A stretch of 64,000 bases of DNA from Halobacteriales archaeon QS_1_68_20 (GCA_003021085.1 PXRE01000009.1:44106-108105), one strand, 5' to 3'; shown: positions 35,192-44,633, counted from the first letter of the stretch. Numbers and translations are program-made. Notes: a model not told the origin generated them from the sequence alone.

Positions 35192-35890
35192 TCAGAACTC
35201 CCCGAGTCCGCGCTGTCCGCTGTCGGCCAGTAACTGCCGACAGGTCTCCCACGACGACCGCGCGAACGGCGGGACCTCGCCGTGCTCGTCGACGTACGAT
35301 TCGAGGTAGGCGCGGGTGTTCGGATCGCTGGGGTAGCCGCTCCCGACGTCGCCGTGTTCGGCGGCCAGTTCGGCCACGTGGGCGTCGCGTTCGACCTTCG
35401 CCACGACCGACGCCGCGGCGACGACGTCGTGGTTTCCGTCGGCGCCGTGCTCGGCCGTGACCTGGACCGACCGCGAGACGGCGTCGGTCACCCGGCGCGC
35501 GAACCGCGCCTCGCTGGTGTCGCAGGCGTCGACGACGACTTCAGGGCGGGCGTCGGCCCCGCCGTCCGCACCGTCGCCGTCTGGGCCGCCGTCTCCGTCG
35601 CCGTCCCAGATTCCGTCCAGCGCGGTCGCGTGGGCCTCGACGGCCAGGGAGTTCATGTCCGTCTCGGGGTCGTCGATGCGCGCCGGGGCCACCTCCGCGA
35701 CGCCGACCGCTACTTCGGGGTGGTCCCGTAGTTCGGCGGCGAGTGCCTCGCGGCGCTCGGGGGCCAGTTCCTTCGAGTCGTCGAGGCCGTCAGGGAGGAC
35801 CGCCGTGTCGGGAACCCGGACGGCGGCGGCGAACATCGACCCCAGTACCGGGCCACGTCCCGCCTCGTCGACGCCGACGCGCGGTGCCAT
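35192..35890 (-). CDS. rnhB: Ribonuclease HII
   Basis: 232 residues. The active site DEAGRGPVLG (Asp 7, Glu 8), DDSKELAPERRE, VVVDACDTSE (third acidic residue) and AAASVVAKVERDAHV are present. It removes RNA from RNA-DNA hybrids. A Gly/Asp-rich insertion (DGDGDGGPDGDGADGG, about 98-113) is a typical haloarchaeal surface loop. Convergent with secD. Confidence 0.95.
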   Translation of the reverse strand: MAPRVGVDEAGRGPVLGSMFAAAVRVPDTAVLPDGLDDSKELAPERREALAAELRDHPEVAVGVAEVAPARIDDPETDMNSLAVEAHATALDGIWDGDGDGGPDGDGADGGADARPEVVVDACDTSEARFARRVTDAVSRSVQVTAEHGADGNHDVVAAASVVAKVERDAHVAELAAEHGDVGSGYPSDPNTRAYLESYVDEHGEVPPFARSSWETCRQLLADSGQRGLGEF

Positions 35891-35975
35891 CGTCGTCCGT
35901 TGCGCGCCGCGGCGGCTAATCGCTTTCGCTGGGATCCGAAGAAGTTGCGATTGTCGTCGTGTGGGACGGTGGGGT

Positions 35976-36113
35976 TCAGTCGTCGGCCGCCGGCGTTTCG
36001 ATTACCTCGTCGTGTTCCCGATCCGGGTCCTGGGATTCGGGGTCCTCCTCCGGGAGTTCGTCGGTCATCCGCTCCCATTCGGCGTCCCGGTCGTCCGCCC
36101 AGTGGTGGCACAT
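35976..36113 (-). CDS. 45-residue acidic haloarchaeal microprotein
   Basis: MCHHWADDRDAEWERMTDEL, followed by an acidic tail, TGA on the minus strand. A Cys-His-His start and amphipathic helix suggest metal or protein binding. A promoter-like ttatgcc stretch lies just upstream on the minus strand. The conserved-looking start and haloarchaeal composition support translation. The function is unknown. Confidence 0.65.
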   Translation of the reverse strand: MCHHWADDRDAEWERMTDELPEEDPESQDPDREHDEVIETPAADD

Positions 36114-36239
36114 GGTCCGTGATGTGGTATGGGTTGACAGGGCATAACGGTTTGGTCGAAGTGTTCGTGGATCGTCGGCTGGATGGGCTGGCCGTCCGTC
36201 GATTGGCGGTCACTTGGTCGACACCGCCTCGAAAGCCCC

Positions 36240-36430
36240 CGCGCGCTCGACTCCCGGGGCTGGCGAGAGCTTCGCTCTCGCTTACGTCGGCCGGGTTCGT
36301 CGACCCCACGGCCCCTTTCAGTCCCTCCGGCCCGACCGCGCATCGCCACACGCCTCCCCAACCGACTGCGTTACTCAGTCGCGCTCTCCGAGCGCTCCGT
36401 GCGTTACTCGTCCCTCGCGCGGCGATGGCG
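36240..36430. repeat. GC-rich dispersed intergenic repeat (copy 2)
   Basis: Contains a perfect hairpin gcgagagc-ttc-gctctcgc (36263-36281), the 24-base word at 36353-36376 shared with 28447-28470 in inverse orientation, and further gagcgc-type hairpins. Non-coding; it fills most of the 36114-36530 gap. Confidence 0.7.
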
Positions 36431-36532
36431 CGGCACGGGGGCCGCGCCAGCGCGCGCCGGTCCGGTCGGACAGGCCGGGCGAAACCCGCCTGATTCCCAC
36501 AGGAGCTATTGCACGCTGTCGGCCGGTTTCCC

Positions 36533-36558
36533 TTATATACTTCCGTGGGTTATATAAG
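36533..36558 (+). promoter_or_regulatory. Tandem TATA boxes upstream of the cupin gene
   Basis: ttatata (36533-36539) and ttatataag (36550-36558) are 17 bases apart. Either could place TBP. The second is 50 bases before the ATG at 36609, implying a short leader or a GTG start at 36558. Confidence 0.5.
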
Positions 36559-36608
36559 TGAAATCGGTCGTCGCAACCCGTTTGGTCGTGGGCGTAGAGG
36601 GGTCGGAC

Positions 36609-37103
36609 ATGCCGACGAACGAAGACGACCTCTCGTGGCAGGAGGTTCAGAAGGGCAACGCCCACTTCCGGCGCAAGCAACTCGGCGCGGCCGACGGGGC
36701 CGAGCAACTGGGCTGTTCGCTGTACGAACTTCCGCCCGGCGGTGCGTCGTTTCCCTACCACTACCACACCGGCAACGAGGAGGCCCTCTACGTCCTCTCG
36801 GGGACCGGAACCCTCCGGCTGGACGGCGAAGAGCACGCCATCGAGGCGGGCGACTTCGCCGCGCTCCCGTCCAGCGCTCCCCGGATTCGCAACGACGGTG
36901 ACGAACCAGTCCGGTTCCTGATGGTCTCGACGATGAACGATCCCGACGTGATGGTCTACCCCGACTCCGAGAAGGTGGGCTTCGTCGCCGGCGCAGCGCC
37001 CGGCGGGGACAAAGACGAGCGCACCGAGGAAGCGTTTTTCCGCTTCGCCGATCAGGTCGACTACTGGGATGGCGAACGGGACGCGTCCTGCGGTGAAGAC
37101 TGA
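36609..37103 (+). CDS. Cupin-domain protein
   Basis: 164 residues with a single cupin barrel. Motif 1 is PYHYHTGNEEALYVLSGTG (two His and a Glu metal ligands). Motif 2 is EAGDFAALPSSAPRIRND, in which the usual second His is replaced. The substrate is unknown; relatives are sugar-phosphate isomerase-like or regulatory. I chose the ATG at 36609; an upstream GTG at 36558 would add 17 residues. Confidence 0.85.
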   Translation: MPTNEDDLSWQEVQKGNAHFRRKQLGAADGAEQLGCSLYELPPGGASFPYHYHTGNEEALYVLSGTGTLRLDGEEHAIEAGDFAALPSSAPRIRNDGDEPVRFLMVSTMNDPDVMVYPDSEKVGFVAGAAPGGDKDERTEEAFFRFADQVDYWDGERDASCGED

Positions 37104-37145
37104 TCGCCGTCGAACGGGGTTACACCAACTGACTCCGCGGACGAC

Positions 37146-37488
37146 TTACCCGTCGTCACCGGTGTAGACGATCCGGCTATCGTCGAGGTAGAGCCTGGCG
37201 ACGTGGTTGACGTCCCGGTCGTCGACGAACTCGAACTCCCAGTACTCCCCGCGATCGTCCCGTCCGTCCCGCTGTTCGACGAACTCTTTGCGTCTCGCCG
37301 GTCGATCCGATTGCGACTGGATCACGTCCCAGGCGGCGTCCTGTAACTCCTCCTGGTGTTCGTCCCGCAAGTTGTGGTACTCGGCGGCGTTGCCGAGGAT
37401 ACCGACGACGACACCGCCGAGGAGGACCCCCGCGGGTCCGTAGCGCGATTCTGCGTAGCGTCCTGACGAACGTCTCTACCCAGCTCAT
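37146..37488 (-). pseudogene. Small membrane protein, frameshifted near its N-terminus
   Basis: From the ATG at 37488 the frame gives MSWVETFVRTLRRIAL. A switch near 37435-37445 then leads to a TM helix (GPAGVLLGGVVVGILG) and a soluble domain (EYHNLRDEHQEELQDAAWDV to VARLYLDDSRIVYTGDDG). The 343 bases are one off a multiple of three. Without the shift only the 74-residue soluble part from a TTG could be made. No family is known. Confidence 0.6.
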
Positions 37489-37562
37489 TGATCGACCGTC
37501 CCGGGTCCCGGGACGGCCTGGGTTAGTCGTACCTTCGTTGATAAAACCGAGCCCGTACGCCG

Positions 37563-38948
37563 TCAGTCGGAACCCCGGACGTACTCCTCGGTCACGAACG
37601 GTTCCTCCTCGCCCTCGACCGAGAGCACGTCCAGCGCCGTCACCTCGGCGCCGACGCCAAGCAGTCCCGCCAGGCTGGGTTCGGTGCGGCCCTCGTCGCC
37701 GCTGACGAGTTCCTTGACGTACAGGCCGCCTTCGGTGTGGAACTCCAGTTCGGCGCGGTCGCTCTCGGCCGGTTCCTCCCCCGGGTCGCCGGGGTCGCGG
37801 TCGCTCTCGGCCGGGACGAGGTGGCCGCTGGCCTCGTAGACGTCCCGGGTCCGGGTCTTGCCGGCGCGACGGTGGTCCACCCGGCCGGGCGTGTACTGCT
37901 CGATGGTCGCCCCGTCGATTTCCGCCAGCACCGCGTCAAGGTCCCCGGCGGCGACCGGCCCCTCGCACGCCACCTGCGCGCGGTAGGTCTTGCTGGCCGG
38001 GTGTTCCTTGACGCGTTCGACCATCCCGTGGGTCGCCAGGCGCAGGGCTTCGACCTCGACCAGGTCGCTCTCGTTGATCGCCCCTTCCAGTTCGTCGAGG
38101 TCCGGCGTCCGCGCGCGGGGGTGTTTGACCTCCACGACGAACGGGCGGCCGGTGCCGAGCATGAGCGCGTCGACGTCTTCGCGTCCGGCACCGTGGAAGA
38201 CGGCTTCGTCGCCGTCCATCGCCTCCTGGACGTGCGGGGCGACCTCGCCCTCGACGCTGGTGGGGTACATGTCGCCCGCCCCGTCGCAGTGCTCGCAGGC
38301 CTGCTCGCCCTCGTCGGGGTCGAACTGCTTGCCGGACCCGCCGCACTCCCGGCAGGGCCACTCCGTCTGGGGGACGTCCCGGGCGAGTTTCCTGTAGCGC
38401 CCGTAGACGAACGCCGGGTTGACCTGGACGTCCACGTCCCCACGCTCCAGGTTCAGGAGGCCCACGACGTCTGGGCGCTCGAAGTCGACCTCCGACTCGG
38501 TCGCGGCGCCGACGCGCTTGCCGACCTCGCGGTTGAACGCCGACTTGAACGACTCGCCCGCGTTCCCGGCCGACGGCCGGGAGCCAGCCGAGGTCCCCTC
38601 GGCGCTGTCGTCGGCCAGGCCGGCCTCCTCCCGGAGCAGGGCGTCGTTCTCCTCGATCAGCGGCGGGACGCGGGTGCCGACCTGGTAGGTGTCGAAGTCG
38701 ACGCCGGAGAGCGCGTCGACCACGCGCTCGGCCCACTCGTCGTGGCGCTGGCACTGGCCCTCGCAGACCCAGCACTCCCCGGGGGACTCGTAGGGTTCGT
38801 CGTCGTCCATCGCCACCGTGGTCCGCAGGGCGCGACCGCGCTGGCGGTTGGTCAGGCCGAAACTCCGGTCGGCGAACGGGCGGCCGAGGCAGGCGTCGCA
38901 CACCGGGCCGGTCGCCAGGACGGCGCGGGCGTCCGCGAGGATGCTCAT
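37563..38948 (-). CDS. pus10: tRNA pseudouridine synthase Pus10
   Basis: 461 residues. The N-terminal THUMP-like region carries zinc-binding cysteines (CDACLGRPFADR; CWVCEGQC; CRECGGSG...CEHCDGAG, the last a DnaJ-like insertion). The catalytic domain includes GREDVDALMLGTGRPFVVEV, with the catalytic Asp. Archaeal Pus10 makes pseudouridine 54 and 55 of tRNA. A disordered acidic insertion (DSAEGTSAGSRPS) is haloarchaeal. Length is normal. Confidence 0.93.
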   Translation of the reverse strand: MSILADARAVLATGPVCDACLGRPFADRSFGLTNRQRGRALRTTVAMDDDEPYESPGECWVCEGQCQRHDEWAERVVDALSGVDFDTYQVGTRVPPLIEENDALLREEAGLADDSAEGTSAGSRPSAGNAGESFKSAFNREVGKRVGAATESEVDFERPDVVGLLNLERGDVDVQVNPAFVYGRYRKLARDVPQTEWPCRECGGSGKQFDPDEGEQACEHCDGAGDMYPTSVEGEVAPHVQEAMDGDEAVFHGAGREDVDALMLGTGRPFVVEVKHPRARTPDLDELEGAINESDLVEVEALRLATHGMVERVKEHPASKTYRAQVACEGPVAAGDLDAVLAEIDGATIEQYTPGRVDHRRAGKTRTRDVYEASGHLVPAESDRDPGDPGEEPAESDRAELEFHTEGGLYVKELVSGDEGRTEPSLAGLLGVGAEVTALDVLSVEGEEEPFVTEEYVRGSD

Positions 38949-39010
38949 CGGTGGAGTGGAGGGCCGGCGGCCGTAAGGGGATTGCCATTCGCGGCGTAGG
39001 TGGCAGGGAC

Positions 39011-39676
39011 CTACGAGCGTGGAGCCGGCGGGTCCCCGATCACGCGCTCGACCGCCTCGACCAGCGGCAGGACGGGTTCGTCGGGCGCGACCGCCAGGGA
39101 GAGTCCTTCCCGGCCACGCTAGATGCGTACGAGCGTGCGCACGTCCATGGCCGTCGTGATGTAGCGGACCTGCTCGGCCGGCGGGACCAGCGAGTCCACC
39201 ATCAGGTTGACCTCCATGAAGTCCATGTGGACGTGGTTGTGGATCTGGTCGAAGTGCTCGCGCATGTGAGCCTCGTCGCGGTACATCGACAGCGTCTCGT
39301 CGGCGACGAACACGCCAGTGCGGGCCACGCCGTACAGCAGGCCGCCGGCGACGAACCCGGCGGCGGTCGTCACCAGCGAATAGGCGGCCAGGGTGGGTGC
39401 AGACAGCGCCATGCTGGCGATCATGACGGGCTTGCGGCCGAACCGGCCCGCGAGGTAGCCGCCGAGGAGGGTCCCGGTGGCGGTGGCGACGTTGTTGGCC
39501 AGCAGACCCAGCGAGACCAGCGAGAACGCGATGCCGACCTCCCGGTAGAAGTACAGCGAGGCGAAGGGGTACACCGCGCCGGACCCGAAGACGTCGACGA
39601 ACCGGCCGGCGGCGACGACGTACACCGCCCGCCGGAACCCGCGGAACGACGACCCCACGCCGTCGAGTCGACCCAT
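39011..39676 (-). pseudogene. Chimeric remnant: MFS transporter N-terminus fused to another protein's C-terminus
   Basis: Residues 1-120 from the ATG at 39676 are the first four TM helices of an MFS transporter, with the signature loop GGYLAGRFGRKPVMIAS. From about residue 125 the sequence changes to a soluble unrelated domain (ETLSMYRDEAHMREHFDQI, then SLVPPAEQVRYITTAMDV). It meets TAG at 39119-39121 and continues in the same frame (RGREGLSLAVAPDEPVLPLV) to a second TAG at 39011. A transporter of four helices cannot work. This looks like a deletion fusion followed by a nonsense change. Confidence 0.7.
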
Positions 39677-39771
39677 CGCCGGTGGTTCCGCGGCGCGGCT
39701 CAAATCGTACCGTTCCCGGCAGGGAACCGCGAGAAGACAGGTCTTTGGGGCCAGACCTTCAACCGGCGTAC

Positions 39772-40095
39772 ATGGCCGTGCGACCGCCATCGAACGACGA
39801 CGACAAGCCGGACGCAGTCGACTTCGGAATCGCGGCGATGGACGCGCACCTGGAGGGAGCGGACCTCACGTTCCCCGCGACGGCCGACGAGATCGTCCAG
39901 GCGCTCGGCGACCCCGAAGTGGACTACGACCCGAGCGGCAACGCCGTGGCGCTGTCGACGGTCCTCGAACACGTCGACCGCGACCGGTTCGACTCCCGGC
40001 AGGAACTGCTGGACGTCCTCCACCCCGAGTTCGAGTCGCTCCGGCGTTCGTCCGGCGGCGTCGTCTCCTGGCTCAAGTCGCTGTTCCCGGGGTAG
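39772..40095 (+). CDS. Haloarchaeal conserved protein (DUF5789-like)
   Basis: 107 residues. DFGIAAMDAHLEGADLTFPA, then TADEIVQALGDPEVDY, has the pattern of a small haloarchaeal family, tentatively DUF5789, whose core recalls an amphipathic HTH-like unit. The start is set by the ATG after a weak AT-poor promoter. It ends one base before the convergent regulator gene. The function is unknown. Confidence 0.75.
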   Translation: MAVRPPSNDDDKPDAVDFGIAAMDAHLEGADLTFPATADEIVQALGDPEVDYDPSGNAVALSTVLEHVDRDRFDSRQELLDVLHPEFESLRRSSGGVVSWLKSLFPG

Positions 40096-42435
40096 TCACT
40101 CGTCGTCGAGCAGCGCCGACAGCAGGGTCCGGTGGGCGGCCCTGAGGTGCTCGTGGAACGTCGGCTGGCTGATCCCCAGGCCCTCTGCGACCTCGCCGCC
40201 GTCGTGTTCCCGGGGCCACTCGAAGAACCCGGCGCGATAGGCGCTCAACAGCACCTCGAACTGCCGCGACGTGAGCGCGTCGGTCAGTTCCCCGGCGGGG
40301 TCGACCCGGGGCCGCGGATCGGGCGTCCGCTCGCGGCGGGCGCGGAGTTCGGCCCCGTACTCCGTCGCGAACTGTTCCGCGAGCGCGCGGACGTTCGCGC
40401 CGCCAGGTACTTCGAGGACGACCTCGGCTTCGCCGTCGGTCGCGCTCGCGTCTTTGATCGACGCCCGGTACTCGGTCAGGAGGGTCCGGAGCGTCGACTC
40501 CGCGAGGACGACCTCGTAGAGGTCGCCGTCCGCGGTGATGGCCGACGCCTCGACCACGCACTCGTGGGCGTCGGTCAGCGCCGACGGGTCCGTCGGCCCC
40601 CCGGTCGACAGGAACAGGTGGATCGTCCCGTCGGTCTCCACGCGCGTGCCCTCCAGGGTCACCCGCTCGTCCAGGCGGTCGGAGATGCTCACGAGGACCG
40701 ACTCCTCGCCGTCGACGGCGAACGTCAGGTCGACGACCGCGTCCCCGACCTGGCTCCGCCGCCTGTCGACGTTGTGCATCGCGTACCCGATGGTCTCGCC
40801 GAGTTCCGCCAGGACGGCCACGGTTCGGCCGTCGAAGACGCCCGGTTCGTCGGCGTACACCGCGAGGACGTCGTACAGCACGCTCCCGTAGACGACCGGG
40901 ATCACCGCGACCGACCGGAACCCGCGTTCGACTGCCCGGTCGTGTTCCTCGGGCGAGACGGCGGCCGGCGTGACCTCCGGGACGACGCCCACCTCGTGAT
41001 CGACGACCGCGGTCTCGACGGCGCCGCCCAGCAGGTCGCCCTCGACCGGGAACTCCACCTGGTCGAGGTAGCCGGCGTCGATGCCGGCACAGGCCCGGGG
41101 AACGACCTCGCCCGCGCCGTGGTCGTGCGATCCGATCCACGCGAACTGGTGGGGGTCGGCCGAGACGAGTTGCTCGCAGACCAGGCGCTCGATCTCGTCG
41201 CGGGTCGTCGCCCGGACCAGCGTCCGGTTGATGTCGCGGATCACCTCGTTGAGGCGGTCCAGGCGGGCCAGCTCCGAGCGCTGGCGCTCCAGGGTCCGCT
41301 CGCGCTCCCGGAGCAGTTCCGCCTTGCTCGCGCGGGCGTAGGCGACTGCCGCGGTCTCCTCCAGCAACTGCAACAGGTCCCGGTCGTAGCCGTCCGCGGA
41401 CTCCGTCTCGATGCCGAGCGAGTGCGTCACGGCCTGGCCGGCTGCGCTCCCTGGGGTCGCGTCGCTGGCCTCTCCCCCCGTGGTCAGCGCCGGCGGGGAT
41501 TCGGCGTAGTCCGCGGGGTCGACCCCCGTCTCGACGGCGATGGAGTCAGCCTCGAACTCCTCGGTCGCCACGTCGACGGCGGTGTCGACGACCGCCTGGC
41601 GCGTCTCCGCGCCGGCGAGTTTCTCGGCGCCGTCCAGCAGGGCCGCGAGGCGGCGTTCGCGCTCCCGGCGCTCGGTCACGTCCCGGACGACCGCAAGCAG
41701 GCGCGTCTGCCCCTCGATGTCGGCCTGCCTGACGCTGACCGAGGCCCAGAACGCCTCGCCGTCGGCCCGCCGGCACCGCCAGTCGACCCGGTCGCCCCGG
41801 CCGTCGGCGGCGTCCTGTAACCTGGCTCCGAGGTCGTCGGCGTCGTGGTCGGAGAGGAACTCGGGGTCGAGGCCGTCCGGGTCTGCCCCGAGCGTGGCGG
41901 GGTCGCGGCCGACCAGTTCCGCCTGGTCGTACCCCCAGACCTCGCAGGCCGCGGAGTTCACCTCGACGAGCCGCCCGGTCTCCGGGTCGATCACCAGCAG
42001 GGCGTCGTCGACGGCGTCGAACACCTCGCGGTAGTTCACCCGCGCGCGGCGGCGTTCGACGGCGTTGCGGACGCGGTTGACAAGCAGGTCGAACTCCTCC
42101 ATCCCGGTGGACTTCCGGACGTAGTCGGTGACCCCCGCGGAGACGGCCTCGCTGGCGACGGCCTCGTTCCCCCGGGCCGTGAACAGGACGAACGGAACCT
42201 CCGGGTCGCGCTCCCGGACCGCCTCCAGCAGTTCCAGACCGTCCATCCCCGGCATCTGGTAGTCGCTGACCACGCAGTCGACCTGCTCGGCCGCGAACGT
42301 TTCCATCGCCTGCCCCGGGTCGGTCTCCGCGAGCGACTCCATGTCCGGCTCCCCGTCAAGCACCTTCGCCAGCAGGTCCACCACCGACGGATCGTCGTCC
42401 ACACAGAGGACGCGGATGTCTGCCCCCATCTCCAC
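40096..42435 (-). CDS. Response-regulator/PAS/GAF bat-type transcription regulator
   Basis: 779 residues. Receiver domain (1-120): VLCVDDDPSV, phospho-accepting Asp in CVVSDYQMPGMDG, Lys in YVRKSTG. PAS domain (about 130-245, YREVFDAVDDALLVIDPETG to VVRDVTERRERER). GAF-like segments (about 255-345 and 385-535, RDEIERLVCEQLVSADPHQF). Bacterio-opsin-activator domain, then a C-terminal HTH-10 (LTSRQFEVLLSAYRAGFFEW to TFHEHLRAAHRTLLS). It is expected to be phosphorylated by a separate kinase and to bind DNA. It is divergent from the fibre operon at 42579, which it may control. Confidence 0.92.
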   Translation of the reverse strand: MEMGADIRVLCVDDDPSVVDLLAKVLDGEPDMESLAETDPGQAMETFAAEQVDCVVSDYQMPGMDGLELLEAVRERDPEVPFVLFTARGNEAVASEAVSAGVTDYVRKSTGMEEFDLLVNRVRNAVERRRARVNYREVFDAVDDALLVIDPETGRLVEVNSAACEVWGYDQAELVGRDPATLGADPDGLDPEFLSDHDADDLGARLQDAADGRGDRVDWRCRRADGEAFWASVSVRQADIEGQTRLLAVVRDVTERRERERRLAALLDGAEKLAGAETRQAVVDTAVDVATEEFEADSIAVETGVDPADYAESPPALTTGGEASDATPGSAAGQAVTHSLGIETESADGYDRDLLQLLEETAAVAYARASKAELLRERERTLERQRSELARLDRLNEVIRDINRTLVRATTRDEIERLVCEQLVSADPHQFAWIGSHDHGAGEVVPRACAGIDAGYLDQVEFPVEGDLLGGAVETAVVDHEVGVVPEVTPAAVSPEEHDRAVERGFRSVAVIPVVYGSVLYDVLAVYADEPGVFDGRTVAVLAELGETIGYAMHNVDRRRSQVGDAVVDLTFAVDGEESVLVSISDRLDERVTLEGTRVETDGTIHLFLSTGGPTDPSALTDAHECVVEASAITADGDLYEVVLAESTLRTLLTEYRASIKDASATDGEAEVVLEVPGGANVRALAEQFATEYGAELRARRERTPDPRPRVDPAGELTDALTSRQFEVLLSAYRAGFFEWPREHDGGEVAEGLGISQPTFHEHLRAAHRTLLSALLDDE

Positions 42436-42578
42436 CTCGCTTTTCTCCTCTGTGAGTTGGTCCTTTCGGCCGACATGTCAACCGAACGGCGCCGGGCCTA
42501 TGGTGTTAGGGTCGCCGCCGCCGGCCGCCAATCGGGATAGGAATCAGCTACTTCCAACGGTAATGCTTCCTGATATCT

Positions 42579-43121
42579 ATGCAGCGCAAGACAGTGCTTA
42601 TGGTCGCAGTGGTCGTGATCGCGTCGGCCGTCATCGGGACGGCCGCGTTCAACAGCGGTCAGGTCGACCGGTCGGTGACCGTCGACGTCGTGGGTGACGA
42701 CGCGGCGGTGACCGGCCTCTCGCCGGGCAGCAGTTCGCTGGTGTACTACAACGCGAACAACAAGCTCACCGTCGACTTCTCGAACGTGGCCAACGCGAAC
42801 GGGGTCAACGCCAACTCCACGTACACGGTCGGCGACAACAGCAGCGCGACGACCGACCCCGCGTTCCAGATCACCAACAACGACGGCGCCACGCACACGT
42901 ACACCCTGTCGTACTCGTTCGCCACGGCACCCAGTTCAGGGGACGTGAAGTTCCACGTCTACAACTCCACGGGGACCTATCTGGGGACCGTCGACAGTTC
43001 GACCGACGTCAGTTTCGACCTGACGTCCGGCGAGACTGCCTACGTCGTCATGGACCTGGACGCGTTTGGGGCGACGGTCAGCGACGACCTCTCGGGGACG
43101 TTCACGGTCAAGGTGAACTGA
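42579..43121 (+). CDS. TasA-like secreted fibre protein
   Basis: 180 residues. An N-terminal hydrophobic signal (VLMVAVVVIASAVIGTAAF) is followed by a beta-rich domain with Asn/Ser/Thr-rich strands (SLVYYNANNKLTVDFSNVAN, AFQITNNDGATHTYTLSYSF, SGETAYVVMDLDAFGA). This is the jelly-roll pattern of TasA/camelysin-like proteins (DUF1102 in archaea). The next gene is a signal peptidase, as in bacterial sipW-tasA loci. It is probably a matrix or bundling-pilus subunit. Confidence 0.75.
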   Translation: MQRKTVLMVAVVVIASAVIGTAAFNSGQVDRSVTVDVVGDDAAVTGLSPGSSSLVYYNANNKLTVDFSNVANANGVNANSTYTVGDNSSATTDPAFQITNNDGATHTYTLSYSFATAPSSGDVKFHVYNSTGTYLGTVDSSTDVSFDLTSGETAYVVMDLDAFGATVSDDLSGTFTVKVN

Positions 43122-43134
43122 TCGCCCTGGAGTA

Positions 43135-44112
43135 ATGGTCCGGCGCACCGGCACCTTCGCGGTCCTGGTCGTACTCGCAGCCCTGGTCGCTCCGGTGACC
43201 GCGCCGGTCAGCATCTCCTACGTCCACTCCGGGAGCATGACGCCGACGATCGCCGAGGGCGGCGGCTTCCTGCTCGTGCCCGCGGACGACGTCCGCCCCG
43301 GCGACGTGGTGACGTTCCACTCCGAACACCGCGGGGAGTACGTCACCCACCGCGTCGTCGACGTGACCGACGACGGGTTCGTCACCCGGGGGGACGCCAA
43401 CCCGACGGCCGACCAGGCGGCCGGTCACCCGCAAGTCACCCGCGACGACGTCGTGGGTGAGGTGGCGACGGTCGGCGGCCACCTCGTCGTCGTCCCGGGG
43501 CTGGGACTCGTCGTCGAGTTCGTGTCCGAGGCCCGGGAACTGCTCGGCGCCGCGGCGCTTCTCGCCGGACTCATGTTCGGGCGTCGCCCGGGGACCCGAC
43601 CGGCCCGACCGGTCACCACGAGCCGCGAACTGTTCCAGGCGCTGTTCGCGCTGGGAGTTCTCGCCGCCGTCGCGCTGATCCTGCTCGGCGGGACCACGGT
43701 GACGGTCCCGGCCGGGGAGTCCTCGACCGACGTCGGTCCCTCGGGGGTCGTCCTCGCGGACGGCGAGACGGCGACCGTCGACTTCGACGCCTCCGGGTCC
43801 GGTCTGCTGACCCGCGTCGTCACCGCGGAGGGCGCCCGGGTCACCGGCGTCGAGGGCGACCGGGAGATGACGGTCGCACTCGCCCGGTCGGGGCCGGTCG
43901 ACGGGGAGGTCCGGGTGTCGTTTCACAGCTACCCCCCGGTGTTGCCCGACGGGACCCTCGTGACGCTCCAGCGGATCCACCCGGCGCTGGCCGCGCTGGC
44001 GTCCGTGCTGGTGACGTTCGTCCCGGGGTACCTGCTGACGCACGTGGCGTTCGTCGGCGGCGAACCGCTCCGGTCGCCGCGGTGGATCGAACGGTGGGGT
44101 GATGGGCCGTGA
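43135..44112 (+). CDS. Signal peptidase I, archaeal/SipW type, with C-terminal membrane domain
   Basis: 325 residues. TM1 is followed by the catalytic Ser box YVHSGSMTPTI. Box D/E (RPGDVVTFHSEHRGEYVTHRVV) uses His instead of Lys as in the ER/archaeal S26B family, and TRGDANPTAD supplies the acidic residue. After residue 110 come TM helices and a beta domain (TVTVPAGESSTDVGPSGVVL) not found in plain peptidases. It is therefore a dedicated fusion form. It sits 13 bases after the TasA-like gene and ends with a GTGA overlap with the next. A 38-base stretch (43345-43382) recurs exactly at 49400-49437. Confidence 0.88.
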   Translation: MVRRTGTFAVLVVLAALVAPVTAPVSISYVHSGSMTPTIAEGGGFLLVPADDVRPGDVVTFHSEHRGEYVTHRVVDVTDDGFVTRGDANPTADQAAGHPQVTRDDVVGEVATVGGHLVVVPGLGLVVEFVSEARELLGAAALLAGLMFGRRPGTRPARPVTTSRELFQALFALGVLAAVALILLGGTTVTVPAGESSTDVGPSGVVLADGETATVDFDASGSGLLTRVVTAEGARVTGVEGDREMTVALARSGPVDGEVRVSFHSYPPVLPDGTLVTLQRIHPALAALASVLVTFVPGYLLTHVAFVGGEPLRSPRWIERWGDGP

Positions 44113-44630
44113 GCAGGCGGCGCTCCCGGGGGCGCGGGTCGTCGCCCGACCGGGCGACCGTCTGCTTCGCCCTCGCGGGACTGGTGCTGGCGGCGTCGAT
44201 GATCTCGCCGGTCACCTCGTTCACGACGGGCGACCTGCGCCGTGGGCCGACCGCGGAGGTCGTCGCCGACGCCGACGGCGCCCTCGGCATCGACAAGGCC
44301 GCGGCCGTCCACACGGGCAGCACGTGCCGCCTCGTCACGGTGACCAACCGCTTCGATCAGGAGATCGACGTGACGGTCGCGTTGCGCGACGATTCGACCC
44401 ACTACGGGTCGCTGGTGGTCGACGGCCTCGAGCAGGGCAACTCGACCACGGTGACCCTCGCGAGCGGCGACTCCAGGCAGATCGACGTCACCGTCGACGA
44501 CGACGACTCCTACGACGGCGAGACCATCTACTACCACGTGACGGCCGACGGAAGCTCGATCGACGTGACCGCAACCGACAGGCGAACGCCCATCGACAAC
44601 AGCTCCAGCGCGGAGTGTGGACTGCTCTGA
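44109..44630 (+). CDS. Second secreted beta-rich protein of the fibre operon
   Basis: 173 residues from GTG (GTGA overlap with the peptidase stop). An N-terminal hydrophobic segment (ATVCFALAGLVLAASMISPV) is followed by a beta-sandwich (CRLVTVTNRFDQEIDVTVAL, DSRQIDVTVDDDDSYDGETI). It has one cysteine in the core and another at the C-terminus. The layout resembles the TasA-like protein at 42579, so it may be a minor subunit or tip. Confidence 0.7.
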   Translation: MSRRRSRGRGSSPDRATVCFALAGLVLAASMISPVTSFTTGDLRRGPTAEVVADADGALGIDKAAAVHTGSTCRLVTVTNRFDQEIDVTVALRDDSTHYGSLVVDGLEQGNSTTVTLASGDSRQIDVTVDDDDSYDGETIYYHVTADGSSIDVTATDRRTPIDNSSSAECGLL

Positions 44631-44633
44631 TCC

